Source of the DNA: Candidatus Acidiferrum typicum
GTDB taxonomy: Bacteria; Acidobacteriota; Terriglobia; Acidiferrales; UBA7541
NCBI GenBank assembly: GCA_002478115.1
Contig: DLMH01000020.1
Span: 134,939-198,938, forward strand
Direction: 5' to 3'
Length of the DNA stretch: 64,000 bases
The notes beneath the pieces are model-generated. The model was not told the DNA's origin, did no database searches, and saw only the letters and a program-made list of their open reading frames with translations. The position numbers and the translations under genes are program-made. Below, piece after piece: positions 44,597 through 52,940 of this stretch; the first letter of the stretch is position 1, and each line of letters begins with the position of its first letter.

Positions 44597-46726
44597 ATGT
44601 CATCTGAGGATCACAATTCTCCCGCAAACCTGAATGAGTATCAGGCGCGGTGTCTTCGTGTCACTTGCGAGTACGTAGACAAAGTAATCGGCGAAATTGA
44701 ACATATCCTCCATTCCGCCGCATCGAAAGCGGCCTTTCCCCGCTACATCCAAGACATCACCCCAACGCAGAGAAGAACCATCGAGGACTACCTCTCACGG
44801 ATTCGAGCACAGCTCGCAAGAGTTCTCGACGGACAAGGAATCCCACGTCCAGAGGCATGGGTTCCAACGAGTCGAGCCGTCTATACGGCATTGACGACGA
44901 TCGACATCGCGCTTGAGGAACTGCGGCCGCGTTACATGAAGGGATATGGCGAGGTGGCTCCCGAACTGGCCACGGAACTCGAAGGAATCAGCGGAGAACT
45001 TCGCGGCCTGACCGAACGTTTGAATCGGTACCTGATGCAGGATGCGGGTCAGGACCTGCGCCAGCGGCTCGAACGACTGGAGCAAACCTCGGACGAGCTC
45101 GAACTGTTGGGAAAGATAGAACGGGTGGTGACGGAGCGTGGGCTCGTGGAATTCCGAAGTACGATTGCGGGAATCACGGACCGCCTCGAGGATCGAAGCC
45201 TTGAAATCGCCGTGTTCGGGCGGGTGAGCTCCGGGAAATCCTCTCTATTGAATGCCATTTTGGGCGAAGAAATTCTCCCCGTTGGAGTCACACCCATCAC
45301 CGCCGTGCCGACGCGCATTCGGTATGGGGAGATGCCACGGCTCACAGTCTGGTACGCGGAGAGGCGCCTTCCAGAGACTCTCGAGATTGGCCACTTAGCC
45401 GAAGTGGCGAGCGAGAAAGGGAACCCGCAGAACGAGAAGAGAGTCACGCGAATTATCGTGGATCTTCCGTCGGCGCGTCTCCGCAAAGGCACCACGTTTG
45501 TGGACACTCCGGGGCTCGGTTCGCTGGCAACCAGCGGCGCTTCCGAGACCCTGGCCTACCTGCCAAACTGCGACTTGGGTCTGGTGCTCATCGATGCGGG
45601 CTCCACGTTGACACAAGAAGATCTGCAGACCATCCAGGCCCTTCAAGATGCAAGTATTCCCGTCCAAGTGTTGCTCAGCAAGGCGGATCTGCTGACTCCG
45701 CAAGAAGTCGACGACCTGATCCGATATGTGAAGGAAAACATTGTGAAACTGTGCAGCGTCGAGGTCCCGGTGCACGCTGTGAGCGCGATCGTGGGACACC
45801 GCGAACTTCTCACGCAATGGTTCGAAGCAGAGATTCTGCCTCTCTACCAGCGGAGCCAAGATCTGAAGTCGCTCTCGGTGAAACGCAAGGTGGGAACGCT
45901 GCGGGACGCGGTCGTGGCTGTGCTTTCCACGAGAGTACGCAGGAGTAAGGGCATTTCCGGGACCGCCCCCGAGGCTATTCGCGAAGTAGAGGCAGGGCTG
46001 CGCAAGGCTACTGGCCGGATTCCACAGCTGCAAATTGAACTGGAACGGGACATCAGGGCATTTTCGGGAGACACGGGCTGGCTCGTGGAACGGGCCGCCG
46101 ACCGGCTCGCCCAAGAATGGAAGGAGGATAAGGACAGCCCCGCCGGTCCTGGTCTCGTAGTCTATGAGAGCATTGTAAGCGACGTTCACCAGCAGGCGAA
46201 GGTGTACCGCCAACACCTGGAGAGTCTGGCCAGCGATCTTCACGCCGAGTTGAAAAATGCGGAAAAGGCACTGGGTCTTCCCAGTGGTCCCACCGAAGAG
46301 GAGTTTACTTCGGTGATTCGAGCAATGCCCGTATTCGATTTTGCCGCACGCGACCTTCAACTTGCACCGCCCTTTTGGAGCCGCCTTTTGGGCAATGCGG
46401 GCTTGCGGATCGCCGCGCGACGAGCAATTCGTTCGAAGCTCGAAAGTTATTTATCGAACGTGGTGTCGATCTATGGTGGCGTTTTTAAGGACTGGAGTTC
46501 CTCCGTTGTGAATGTACTGGCCAAGCGATTTGCAAACTACGCGGACAGCTATCGTGCGCAGGCAGAACGGGCACAATCGGGTTCTACCTTGGGAGCCGAG
46601 GAAGTTCACGCATTGTTGACCGATCTCCGGACTCTGGGCGGGAAGGTCACCCCAACCGAGCCCGGTCTGCCAGTTGTCGCGAACGAACTTTGGACGGTGC
46701 AGGCTGAGGAGGGGAGGAATCGTTGA
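44597..46726 (+). CDS. Dynamin-like GTPase 2
   Basis: The ATG at 44597 has GAGGGCGG just upstream (a GTG at 44567 would add ten residues). 709 residues: an N-terminal helical region of about 200 residues (coiled coil LRQRLERLEQTSDELELLGK), then the GTPase with P-loop FGRVSSGKSSLLNA (Lys about 214), PVGVTPITAVPTRI (switch I), VDTPGLGS (G3) and LLSKADLL (G4). A long helical C-terminus (HQQAKVYRQHLESLASDLHA) ends in a basic, hydrophobic-patterned segment (PPFWSRLLGNAGLRIAARRA) that could touch membrane. Helices on both sides of the G domain are the bacterial dynamin layout. First gene under riboswitch 2. Confidence 0.88.
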   Translation: MSSEDHNSPANLNEYQARCLRVTCEYVDKVIGEIEHILHSAASKAAFPRYIQDITPTQRRTIEDYLSRIRAQLARVLDGQGIPRPEAWVPTSRAVYTALTTIDIALEELRPRYMKGYGEVAPELATELEGISGELRGLTERLNRYLMQDAGQDLRQRLERLEQTSDELELLGKIERVVTERGLVEFRSTIAGITDRLEDRSLEIAVFGRVSSGKSSLLNAILGEEILPVGVTPITAVPTRIRYGEMPRLTVWYAERRLPETLEIGHLAEVASEKGNPQNEKRVTRIIVDLPSARLRKGTTFVDTPGLGSLATSGASETLAYLPNCDLGLVLIDAGSTLTQEDLQTIQALQDASIPVQVLLSKADLLTPQEVDDLIRYVKENIVKLCSVEVPVHAVSAIVGHRELLTQWFEAEILPLYQRSQDLKSLSVKRKVGTLRDAVVAVLSTRVRRSKGISGTAPEAIREVEAGLRKATGRIPQLQIELERDIRAFSGDTGWLVERAADRLAQEWKEDKDSPAGPGLVVYESIVSDVHQQAKVYRQHLESLASDLHAELKNAEKALGLPSGPTEEEFTSVIRAMPVFDFAARDLQLAPPFWSRLLGNAGLRIAARRAIRSKLESYLSNVVSIYGGVFKDWSSSVVNVLAKRFANYADSYRAQAERAQSGSTLGAEEVHALLTDLRTLGGKVTPTEPGLPVVANELWTVQAEEGRNR

Positions 46727-47556
46727 GCGCTCCCCGCTCAATGCTCGCCTTCTCTGCGGAGGCAGGGATCTTCCTCGGCCGGCAGAGCGAACTCGCGCGT
46801 CTTCAGGAAGCGATTCGGAAACGCGCGAGTCTACTCATTTGGGGAGCATCCAATTCCGGGAAAACTGCGTTAGTGGCCCGAACTCTCTCGAATCTGCCCG
46901 AAAGAATAACGCGGCGCTGCGTCTGTGCCTGTGGCAACGGAGCCCCTCAGGAGATCCTTCGAGAAATCGCGCAAGGATTTGTGGAAGATTCGCTGTTCCG
47001 CTCGAAGTTCCGTGCCGATACCGGTTTCGGGGCCTCCTTCTCGCATTGGGTGAGAGCACAAACCAGCTTGCGTTTGCGCGGTCTTCTCTACCGTGCGGCG
47101 GGCGCTGGCGAATACTGGATTTTTCTGGAAGACCTCGTGCCAATGACACACATGCTGGCACGCATTATCAAGGAATTGATGTTGAACCAGGAGACTCCCA
47201 TTTACGCGGTCGCACAGGGATGGACGTACAGCGAACTGGGCCATGGCGCTCAATTGTATTGGAACGACCGGCAAAGATTGCACGTGGGCGGGCTTACTCT
47301 ACCCGTGGCGAAGGAACTCCTCGAAATGTGCATCCGGCGCTTCGGACTCGAGCGGTTTGACCTCGAAGGCTTTCGCGAGGACATTCTGGATTTCAGCGGA
47401 TTGTTGCCGGGAGCCATCTTTCGAATGTGTGCTGCGGCTGCGGGCGCGCACTACCACTACGAGGGGCGAATCAAAACCAAGCTGCTCCATGTGGATTATT
47501 TAATGAACCATTGTGAAAGCTCCCCGGTGAGTTCAGTTCGCAAAAGGAATTTCTGA
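46723..47556 (+). CDS. P-loop (AAA/STAND-type) ATPase
   Basis: It starts with TTG at 46723, overlapping the previous stop by four bases (TTGA) behind GAGGAGGGGA, so it is translationally coupled. The Walker A is IWGASNSGKTALVART (Lys47), the Walker B is EYWIFLEDLVP, followed by helices with an arginine-rich sensor region (LQLHVGG-like strand VGGLTLPVAKELLEM). 277 residues matches a bare AAA-type module such as the ATPases that prime or disassemble partner complexes. Its place between two dynamin-like GTPases makes them its most likely partners. No nuclease, protease or DNA-binding domain is visible. Confidence 0.75.
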   Translation: MSAPRSMLAFSAEAGIFLGRQSELARLQEAIRKRASLLIWGASNSGKTALVARTLSNLPERITRRCVCACGNGAPQEILREIAQGFVEDSLFRSKFRADTGFGASFSHWVRAQTSLRLRGLLYRAAGAGEYWIFLEDLVPMTHMLARIIKELMLNQETPIYAVAQGWTYSELGHGAQLYWNDRQRLHVGGLTLPVAKELLEMCIRRFGLERFDLEGFREDILDFSGLLPGAIFRMCAAAAGAHYHYEGRIKTKLLHVDYLMNHCESSPVSSVRKRNF

Positions 47557-47606
47557 AATGACACTTGAATCGCCGAGAACTCGGAAAGGTTCGGTAGGGT
47601 TGCATA

Positions 47607-49382
47607 ATGACAACGAACAGGACAAATGCTTTGGTGAATAACGATTCCCACGGCCCAACAGGCAAGGCTGAGGTCGGCACTTCCGAGGGAGTTGATGTTG
47701 GTTCGACCCTTCAGCGGCTAGCGGAAATTGCTCGCGAGTTTGGCTCCGAATGGGTTGCGGATGATGCTTCGGGGCTGGCCGAGCGCGTGGCAGAAGGTCG
47801 CTTTTATGTGGCATGCATCGGGCAGTTCAAACGCGGGAAATCGACAGTCCTGAATGCTTTGCTTGGAGATTCGGTCCTGCCCACTGGCGTGGTTCCCATT
47901 ACCGCCGTCCCGACAGTCGTCCGGTTTGGGAGAACGAGGAGGGCGCGGGTGCGGTTCCGCGGCGGAAACTGGGTGGACGCCAGGCCAGAAGAATTGCAGC
48001 AGTTCGTCTCGGAGGAACACAATCCCGAAAATGCCAAGGGCGTGGCTGGGGTGGAAGTTTTCGTACCCAGCCCTCTTCTGGCCACTGGCATGTGTTTCGT
48101 GGACACCCCCGGGCTCGGTTCCGTGTTCGCCGGCAATACGGCCGCCACGCAGGCATTTATTCCCCACATCGATGCCGCGCTTGTGGTTGTCGGCGCCGAT
48201 CCCCCGATCGCAGGAGAAGAACTCACGCTGGTGGAAGAGGTAGGCCGCCAGGTGCACGAGGTGATTGTTGTCTTGAACAAGGCGGACCGCACGTCGGACG
48301 CCGAACGTAAGATCGCGGAGTCCTTCACTCGAAAGGTATTAGACAAACGTCTTGGGAGGGCCATCGGACCGATCTACGAAGTGAGTGGGGCCGAACGGCT
48401 CGAGCATCGTGGCCCGGAGCGGGACTGGAGCAAGCTTGTGGATGCCCTGCAAGGAATGATCGTGGAATCCGGCAGAGACATCGTCCGGCGCGCCGGAGAA
48501 CGGGGCGTCCATCGTTTGGGCGAGGAATTGTTAAACATCGCGTTCGAGGAACGTGACGCGTTGTTGCGTCCCATCGAAGAGTCGGAACAGCGCATTGCAG
48601 CCATGCGGACGACGATTGCCGAGGCGGAACGCTCACTCCACGATCTGAGCTATCTCTTCATGGGGGATCAGCATCGTCTCTCCGATCTGTTTCTTTCGCG
48701 GCGAAAGGCCTTTCTGGCGGAAGCTTTGCCTCAAGCAAGAGCGGAATTCGAGAGGGAGTTACAAGACATCCCGCGGCGTTACGGCCCGCGCTTCCGTCGT
48801 CGGGTGTTGCACCTTGCACAAACCGTTGCTTCGCGCCACGTGCTGCCTTGGCTTCCGAGGGAGCAAGCTCGTGCCGAGGAAGAATATCGCGCGGTTGCGA
48901 CTCGGTTTGTCAACATCGGAAATGATTTCCTAAAAAAGCTGTCGGAATCAGGTGTTCCGGAACTCGCGCGTATGCCAAATGCTCTTGACCCTGAAAAAGG
49001 CTTTCGCGTGCGGTCACGATTCCGCTTCGAGGAACTGATCAACGTCGCTCAACCGCCCTCGCCTCTGCGATACCTGGCGGACATTGTTCTCGGCTTAGTC
49101 TGGGCCTTTCCCGTAATCGAAAGTAAGGCCCGGGATTTCTTGGAATATCTGCTGGAGATGAACAGTACGCGGGTGCAGTCGGACGTTGTCGATCGCGTGC
49201 AGGAGAGCGAGGGACAGCTCGAAGTGGAGATCCGAAAGCTGCTTCACGAGGTAAGCCGGGTCGCAGAACGCGCGCTGGAAAATGCGCGCGAAGCCAAGGA
49301 GCAGGGCGCCGCGGCGGTGGAAGCGAAGCTCGCTCGCCTGCGCGCCAGGGAAGAGGAGATTCAATCGCTTTTGGAAGATTGA
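47607..49382 (+). CDS. Dynamin-like GTPase 3
   Basis: 591 residues. GTPase motifs: P-loop IGQFKRGKSTVLNALLG (Lys78), PTGVVPITAVPTVV (switch I), FVDTPGLGSVFAGN (G3), VVLNKADRTS (G4). The G domain is followed by a long charged helical bundle (IEESEQRIAAMRTTIAEAER) and a hydrophobic patch at about residues 490-505 (YLADIVLGLVWAFPVIE) that may be a membrane paddle. It ends in coiled coil (ARLRAREEEIQSLLED). It is closer to GTPase 1 in its P-loop region (GQFxRGKST) than to GTPase 2 (GRVSSGKSS), suggesting distinct roles or hetero-assembly. Confidence 0.88.
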   Translation: MTTNRTNALVNNDSHGPTGKAEVGTSEGVDVGSTLQRLAEIAREFGSEWVADDASGLAERVAEGRFYVACIGQFKRGKSTVLNALLGDSVLPTGVVPITAVPTVVRFGRTRRARVRFRGGNWVDARPEELQQFVSEEHNPENAKGVAGVEVFVPSPLLATGMCFVDTPGLGSVFAGNTAATQAFIPHIDAALVVVGADPPIAGEELTLVEEVGRQVHEVIVVLNKADRTSDAERKIAESFTRKVLDKRLGRAIGPIYEVSGAERLEHRGPERDWSKLVDALQGMIVESGRDIVRRAGERGVHRLGEELLNIAFEERDALLRPIEESEQRIAAMRTTIAEAERSLHDLSYLFMGDQHRLSDLFLSRRKAFLAEALPQARAEFERELQDIPRRYGPRFRRRVLHLAQTVASRHVLPWLPREQARAEEEYRAVATRFVNIGNDFLKKLSESGVPELARMPNALDPEKGFRVRSRFRFEELINVAQPPSPLRYLADIVLGLVWAFPVIESKARDFLEYLLEMNSTRVQSDVVDRVQESEGQLEVEIRKLLHEVSRVAERALENAREAKEQGAAAVEAKLARLRAREEEIQSLLED

Positions 49383-49386
49383 GGAA

Positions 49387-49878
49387 ATGCTTTCCTTCTT
49401 CTGTCCCTATTGCTGGAGAAGAGTCTCCGAAAACGACTCGATTTGTCCCAAATGCGGCGGGGACATCCGCGCAGCGGACGCCAGGCCGTTCGCGGAAAAG
49501 TTGCGCGCGGCGCTGCGCCACTCGGAGCCGCAGACACGAGTTCGTGCTGCCTGGATTCTCGGCGAGCGGAAGGAGGCCTCCGGCGTCCCAGATCTGACGG
49601 CGGTAGTCATCGAGGCGGACGATGCCTTCGTCGCGGAGGCTGCTGTCGAGGCCCTGGGCAAAATCGGTGCGCAGGAGGCCATTGCCGTTTTAGAGCAAGC
49701 GCAAAACCACGGCACCGTCAGAGTGCGCTGGGCCGCACACAGGGCGCTCGATCAGATCAAATCCCGGTGCGAGCAAAGGCTTGAAGCAGTTCCACGAAGG
49801 TGCGGCTGGGATGCAGGTCACTCCAATGACGGACGAGTTGGAGACACGGTTGGAACAGGCACGGACCCAGGAGGGTGA
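49387..49878 (+). CDS. Zinc-ribbon plus HEAT-repeat protein
   Basis: 163 residues; the ATG at 49387 follows GAGGAA overlapping the previous stop. Residues 6-23 form a zinc ribbon (CPYC, C6/C9, and CPKC, C20/C23). It is followed by two to three HEAT/PBS-lyase-type repeats (TRVRAAWILGERKEASGVPD, AEAAVEALGKIGAQEAIAVL, VRVRWAAHRALDQIK). The last ~35 residues lie in the overlap with the next gene and look frame-derived. Such proteins are protein-binding adaptors; an accessory role to the GTPases is inferred from co-transcription. Confidence 0.8.
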   Translation: MLSFFCPYCWRRVSENDSICPKCGGDIRAADARPFAEKLRAALRHSEPQTRVRAAWILGERKEASGVPDLTAVVIEADDAFVAEAAVEALGKIGAQEAIAVLEQAQNHGTVRVRWAAHRALDQIKSRCEQRLEAVPRRCGWDAGHSNDGRVGDTVGTGTDPGG

Positions 49879-50617
49879 CGGGCTCGTCGCGCTTCTCTAC
49901 GACCCGAACCCGGAGGTCCTCGCTACACTCCTGGCGAATCCTCACCTGCAGGAACCGCACGTCCGGGTGCTAGTGCACCGGGCCGACCTGCCGGCGATCA
50001 TTCTCGAATCGATTGCCCGCGAGCCGCGGTGGATCCGGAGCGAGCCCGTCCGGCTAGGTCTGGTCCAACATCCGCATACGCCGAGACTCGATGCGCTCAC
50101 GCTTCTACGCCAACTCTTCGTATTCGACCTGGTGCGTGTTTGCTTGCATCTGGCCGCGCCTCCGAAGATCCGCCGCGTGGCAGAGGAACTCCTGGCCGAG
50201 CGCGCCGCGCAACTTCCGACCAGTGGCAAACTCGCACTTGCGCGCCGGGGACCTGCTCGTGTTGCAGGAGCGTTGTTGGCGGAAGGCCATGGCGATGTCC
50301 TCCCAGTGGTGCTAGTAAATCCGTTCTTGAACGAGGCGCAGGTGTTGCGCGTGCTTGCCCGTATGAGCACGCCGAAACAAGTGATCGTGGCGGTGGCCGA
50401 GCATCCAAAATGGAGCGTGCGCTACAGCGTGCGTCTCGCCCTTCTGCGCAGCGTGCACACACCTGTCAGCGTGGCACTTCAGTTCTTGCCCAATCTTCTT
50501 CTCCACGATTTGCGAGAACTGCTGTGTGCAGGAGGCATAGCAACGCATCTTCGGGAGCACGTGAAACGGGAGATCGCCCGCCGTAGCGGAGGAAGTCCGC
50601 CTCGCCAGCCTCATTGA
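49811..50617 (+). CDS. HEAT-like helical repeat protein
   Basis: From the ATG at 49811 the protein has 268 residues; 49826 is an alternative start and a TTG at 49781 is less likely. It is built of about five irregular helical repeats (VLATLLANPHLQEPHVRVLV; LPVVLVNPFLNEAQVLRVLA; VRYSVRLALLRSVHTPVSVA) and an Arg-rich tail. It lacks cysteines for metal binding and has no enzyme motif. The repeats resemble DUF2336/HEAT-type scaffolds. It overlaps the zinc-ribbon gene by 68 bases and ends operon 2. Confidence 0.7.
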   Translation: MQVTPMTDELETRLEQARTQEGDGLVALLYDPNPEVLATLLANPHLQEPHVRVLVHRADLPAIILESIAREPRWIRSEPVRLGLVQHPHTPRLDALTLLRQLFVFDLVRVCLHLAAPPKIRRVAEELLAERAAQLPTSGKLALARRGPARVAGALLAEGHGDVLPVVLVNPFLNEAQVLRVLARMSTPKQVIVAVAEHPKWSVRYSVRLALLRSVHTPVSVALQFLPNLLLHDLRELLCAGGIATHLREHVKREIARRSGGSPPRQPH

Positions 50618-50760
50618 TTCCTCCTGGTGGAGAACGTTCTCTCAACCCAAGAAGTGGGACCGAACCCAAAATCCCCTGGGCAGACCGGCTAAGCTCGTCT
50701 ACACGCCTTACCTCTGTGGCCCCTTCTTCTGGCGACTCCCAGAAAAATGTACCGGTACCG

Positions 50761-51033
50761 AAGATTTTTCCTTACTTTTTCCCTTCTCGATGTTCCTTAA
50801 ATAAGTAGGGAGCCGTGGTCGGCACGCCAACTCCCGGTTCGGGCTACCTCCCAACAGCTAAAGTTTTTTCTTACTTTTTCCCGTTTGGATGTTCCCCAGT
50901 AAGTGAGGCGGGCCGACAGAGCCGGGATTGATTCGACGGGAAGACAGAAAATGAAGATTCTGGGACACATCCGTGCTGATCAAACTTCGTTTCTTACTTT
51001 TTCCGTTTTCAATGCCTCTTTAATAGTAGAGGG
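50761..51033. repeat. Three tandem CU-rich hairpin repeats (about 42 bases each)
   Basis: Copies at about 50770-50810, 50869-50908 and 50991-51033 share CTTACTTTTTCC near the 5' side, then a TT-rich stretch with GATGTTCC or AATGCC, and AGTAAG or AGTAG near the 3' side. Start-to-start spacing is 99 and 123 bases. In each copy CTTACT can pair with AGTARG to make a hairpin with a pyrimidine-rich loop, and the spacers are unrelated. They fill the gap between the end of fluoride operon 2 and the convergent phosphatase gene. Function unknown: small RNAs, recombinase sites or a REP-like element are options. Confidence 0.6.
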
Positions 51034-51190
51034 CTCGATGACATCAAAGGCTTTCCTTCGCCATTTTCCAGTGTGGGAAGGTGACGGGTGCATGAAAGGC
51101 ACAGATCACCGTATCCATCAGGGAAGCCTGGTGGGGTACAACTCGAACTTCGAAGAAGCTGAAAGCACGCTAGAAAAAGTCGACCATCAT

Positions 51191-52306
51191 TCAGTGTGGG
51201 AGCACGTCGGTGATTGGCTTTCCCGCCTTGGGAACAGCCGCCGCGTAATCTTCCCCGAGAAAGGCCGCAAGAGTGGCGGCAATCTGATTTTGCGTGACGG
51301 GCGCAACCTTGGAACGCTCGCCGAGAGCGGGTGTGTCTGGACCAAGAAAGGCCAACCAGATGTACTTGGAATCGGGGATTTTCTGGCCGTGATCGCGCCA
51401 TTGATGAGGAGTTTTTCCGCGGCCATGGTCGGGAGTAAAAATAAGAGTGGTATTGCCGCGGTATTCAGGCATGGATTGCACCAGTTCCCAAAGAGCCCGC
51501 AAGTAGGAATCGACGCGGTGGGCAGAATCCAAATATTCCTTGTATTTTCCCGCATGCGCCCAGTCGTCTGTTTCGCCAAGCGAGAGATATAAGACGCGCG
51601 GTTTTTTTGCCTTCAGATATTCCACGGAGGTGTAAAAAGGGATGACATCGAATGGCTCGTCGTCCCACACACGCGGCGTCTCCGCCTTGAGGTGATTCAA
51701 GAGTTCGAGCTTGGGCGTATCAGGAATTGCAGTGAAGGGATCGTAGCCGGCATTGACGGTGAGTTTGGAGCGTTCGGGATTGAATACCGCAGCAATCACA
51801 TCCCATGCGCCGAAGGCTGCGATGTCGCCTTGGAAGGAAGGGCGATTTTTCAACCATTCCAGAACGGTCACGTTGGGATTGGGAACATTGTCGTTGCTGT
51901 TGATCCGCGGGTCTGCAAAACCACAAAGGGTTTCGCTGTAGCCTGGATAGGAAAACCATAAACCATTCGTGACATAGGCGTCCGAGCCTTTCTCGCGATT
52001 ACCGTAGAGTTGGCCTTGCTTCGCCATCACTTCCCAGACAAAGGGCAGGAGAGCTTCGCGGCGCGCCTCGGGAGTCTCTCTCCAGTAAGTTTTCTTCAGC
52101 GAGGTTTCGTCGGCAACCTTGCCGTTTTTCTTGTTCATCAGGGATTCCTCCGCGCCAGAAAACACTTCCTGCCATCGCAAGCCATCCGTCATGACAAAGA
52201 TGATGTGTTGGATCTTGTGACCGGCCGGAGCCTGGGCGCAAAGCGGTGAGGCGGAACAGAAGATGGCGCACAAAATCGTCAGAACCATCCGGAGATAAGA
52301 ATTCAA
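51191..52306 (-). CDS. Alkaline-phosphatase-superfamily hydrolase, exported
   Basis: A metal-dependent phosphatase, phosphodiesterase or phosphonate hydrolase. After a signal peptide (MVLTILCAIFCSASPLCAQ) it shows HIIFVMTDGLRWQEVFSG (metal Asp), a candidate nucleophile in PGYSETLCG, SLGETDDWAHAGKYKEY (Asp and His ligands) and LIFTPDHGRGK with a further DHG. The start is uncertain: a TTG at 52306 with GAGGT upstream is chosen, and GTG at 52351 and ATG at 52288 are in frame. Its place before an outer-membrane receptor and the PhnX/PhnW genes suggests it releases or degrades organophosphorus compounds outside the cytoplasm (inference). Confidence 0.8.
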   Translation of the reverse strand: MNSYLRMVLTILCAIFCSASPLCAQAPAGHKIQHIIFVMTDGLRWQEVFSGAEESLMNKKNGKVADETSLKKTYWRETPEARREALLPFVWEVMAKQGQLYGNREKGSDAYVTNGLWFSYPGYSETLCGFADPRINSNDNVPNPNVTVLEWLKNRPSFQGDIAAFGAWDVIAAVFNPERSKLTVNAGYDPFTAIPDTPKLELLNHLKAETPRVWDDEPFDVIPFYTSVEYLKAKKPRVLYLSLGETDDWAHAGKYKEYLDSAHRVDSYLRALWELVQSMPEYRGNTTLIFTPDHGRGKTPHQWRDHGQKIPDSKYIWLAFLGPDTPALGERSKVAPVTQNQIAATLAAFLGEDYAAAVPKAGKPITDVLPH

Positions 52307-52347
52307 TGGGATGTACCTCGAGTCTTTCTCAGATTGGAAGCCATGAC

Positions 52348-52401
52348 TCACCTTAAGTAAGACAAAGACAATCAGCGTGCAAGTTGTTCTTCTTAAGGTG
52401 A
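52348..52401. promoter_or_regulatory. 10-base inverted repeat at the 5' end of the phosphatase gene
   Basis: TCACCTTAAG (52348-52357) and CTTAAGGTGA (52392-52401) are perfect arms 34 bases apart. They could be paired operator half-sites or a leader hairpin for the leftward phosphatase gene. No further copies were noticed. Confidence 0.35.
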
Positions 52402-52940
52402 AGCGGAATTGTCCACTGATTCAGCTACGGGTGTCCAGACGCCGCGACTGAAATTAACCTCGCCATTACACCGCTTTCACATGATTGTCATTTTGCGTTG
52501 CCTCCATATCTGAGGCATTAGGGATACTTTTGTGGGGGTCACCAGCAACCTCAGAATTCCCCGTCATGCGTCATAGCGCTTAAGAGGCCGTAGCTCCACG
52601 CGCGGTTCGCGCGTTCCGGCCGTATCCTCAGGTGGTTTTGCCAATATTCATCTGGCTGTCACGGAGGAGTCAAATTTGTTTGCCAGTGTATGCGCCACAA
52701 GTGTGTCACAGCGCAACTTGATCAATAACCCATCCCATAGGGGAGTGGTGTTTCATGCGAGCAGGACAGCATTAGGGACAAGTTGCTGAGCACTGCGTAG
52801 CAGTCCTTCACCAAGTCAGGGGTCACTGGATGCAGGTGCTGGGCAGGTCGCTCCCACGCGAGAAGTGTTGGCTCTGAGGTGGGCCTACAGAAGTCATCGC
52901 AAGCTACGTCCGGCCACCGTCGAAACAAAAGGAGAGAAAT
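52402..52940. other. Promoter region of TonB receptor 3
   Basis: About 540 bases with no credible gene. It contains a GC-rich hairpin ACGCGCG-GTT-CGCGCGT at 52598-52614 and the ribosome-binding site AAAGGAGAG at 52928-52936. No pho-box-like repeat or convincing promoter hexamers were recognised. Confidence 0.4.
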
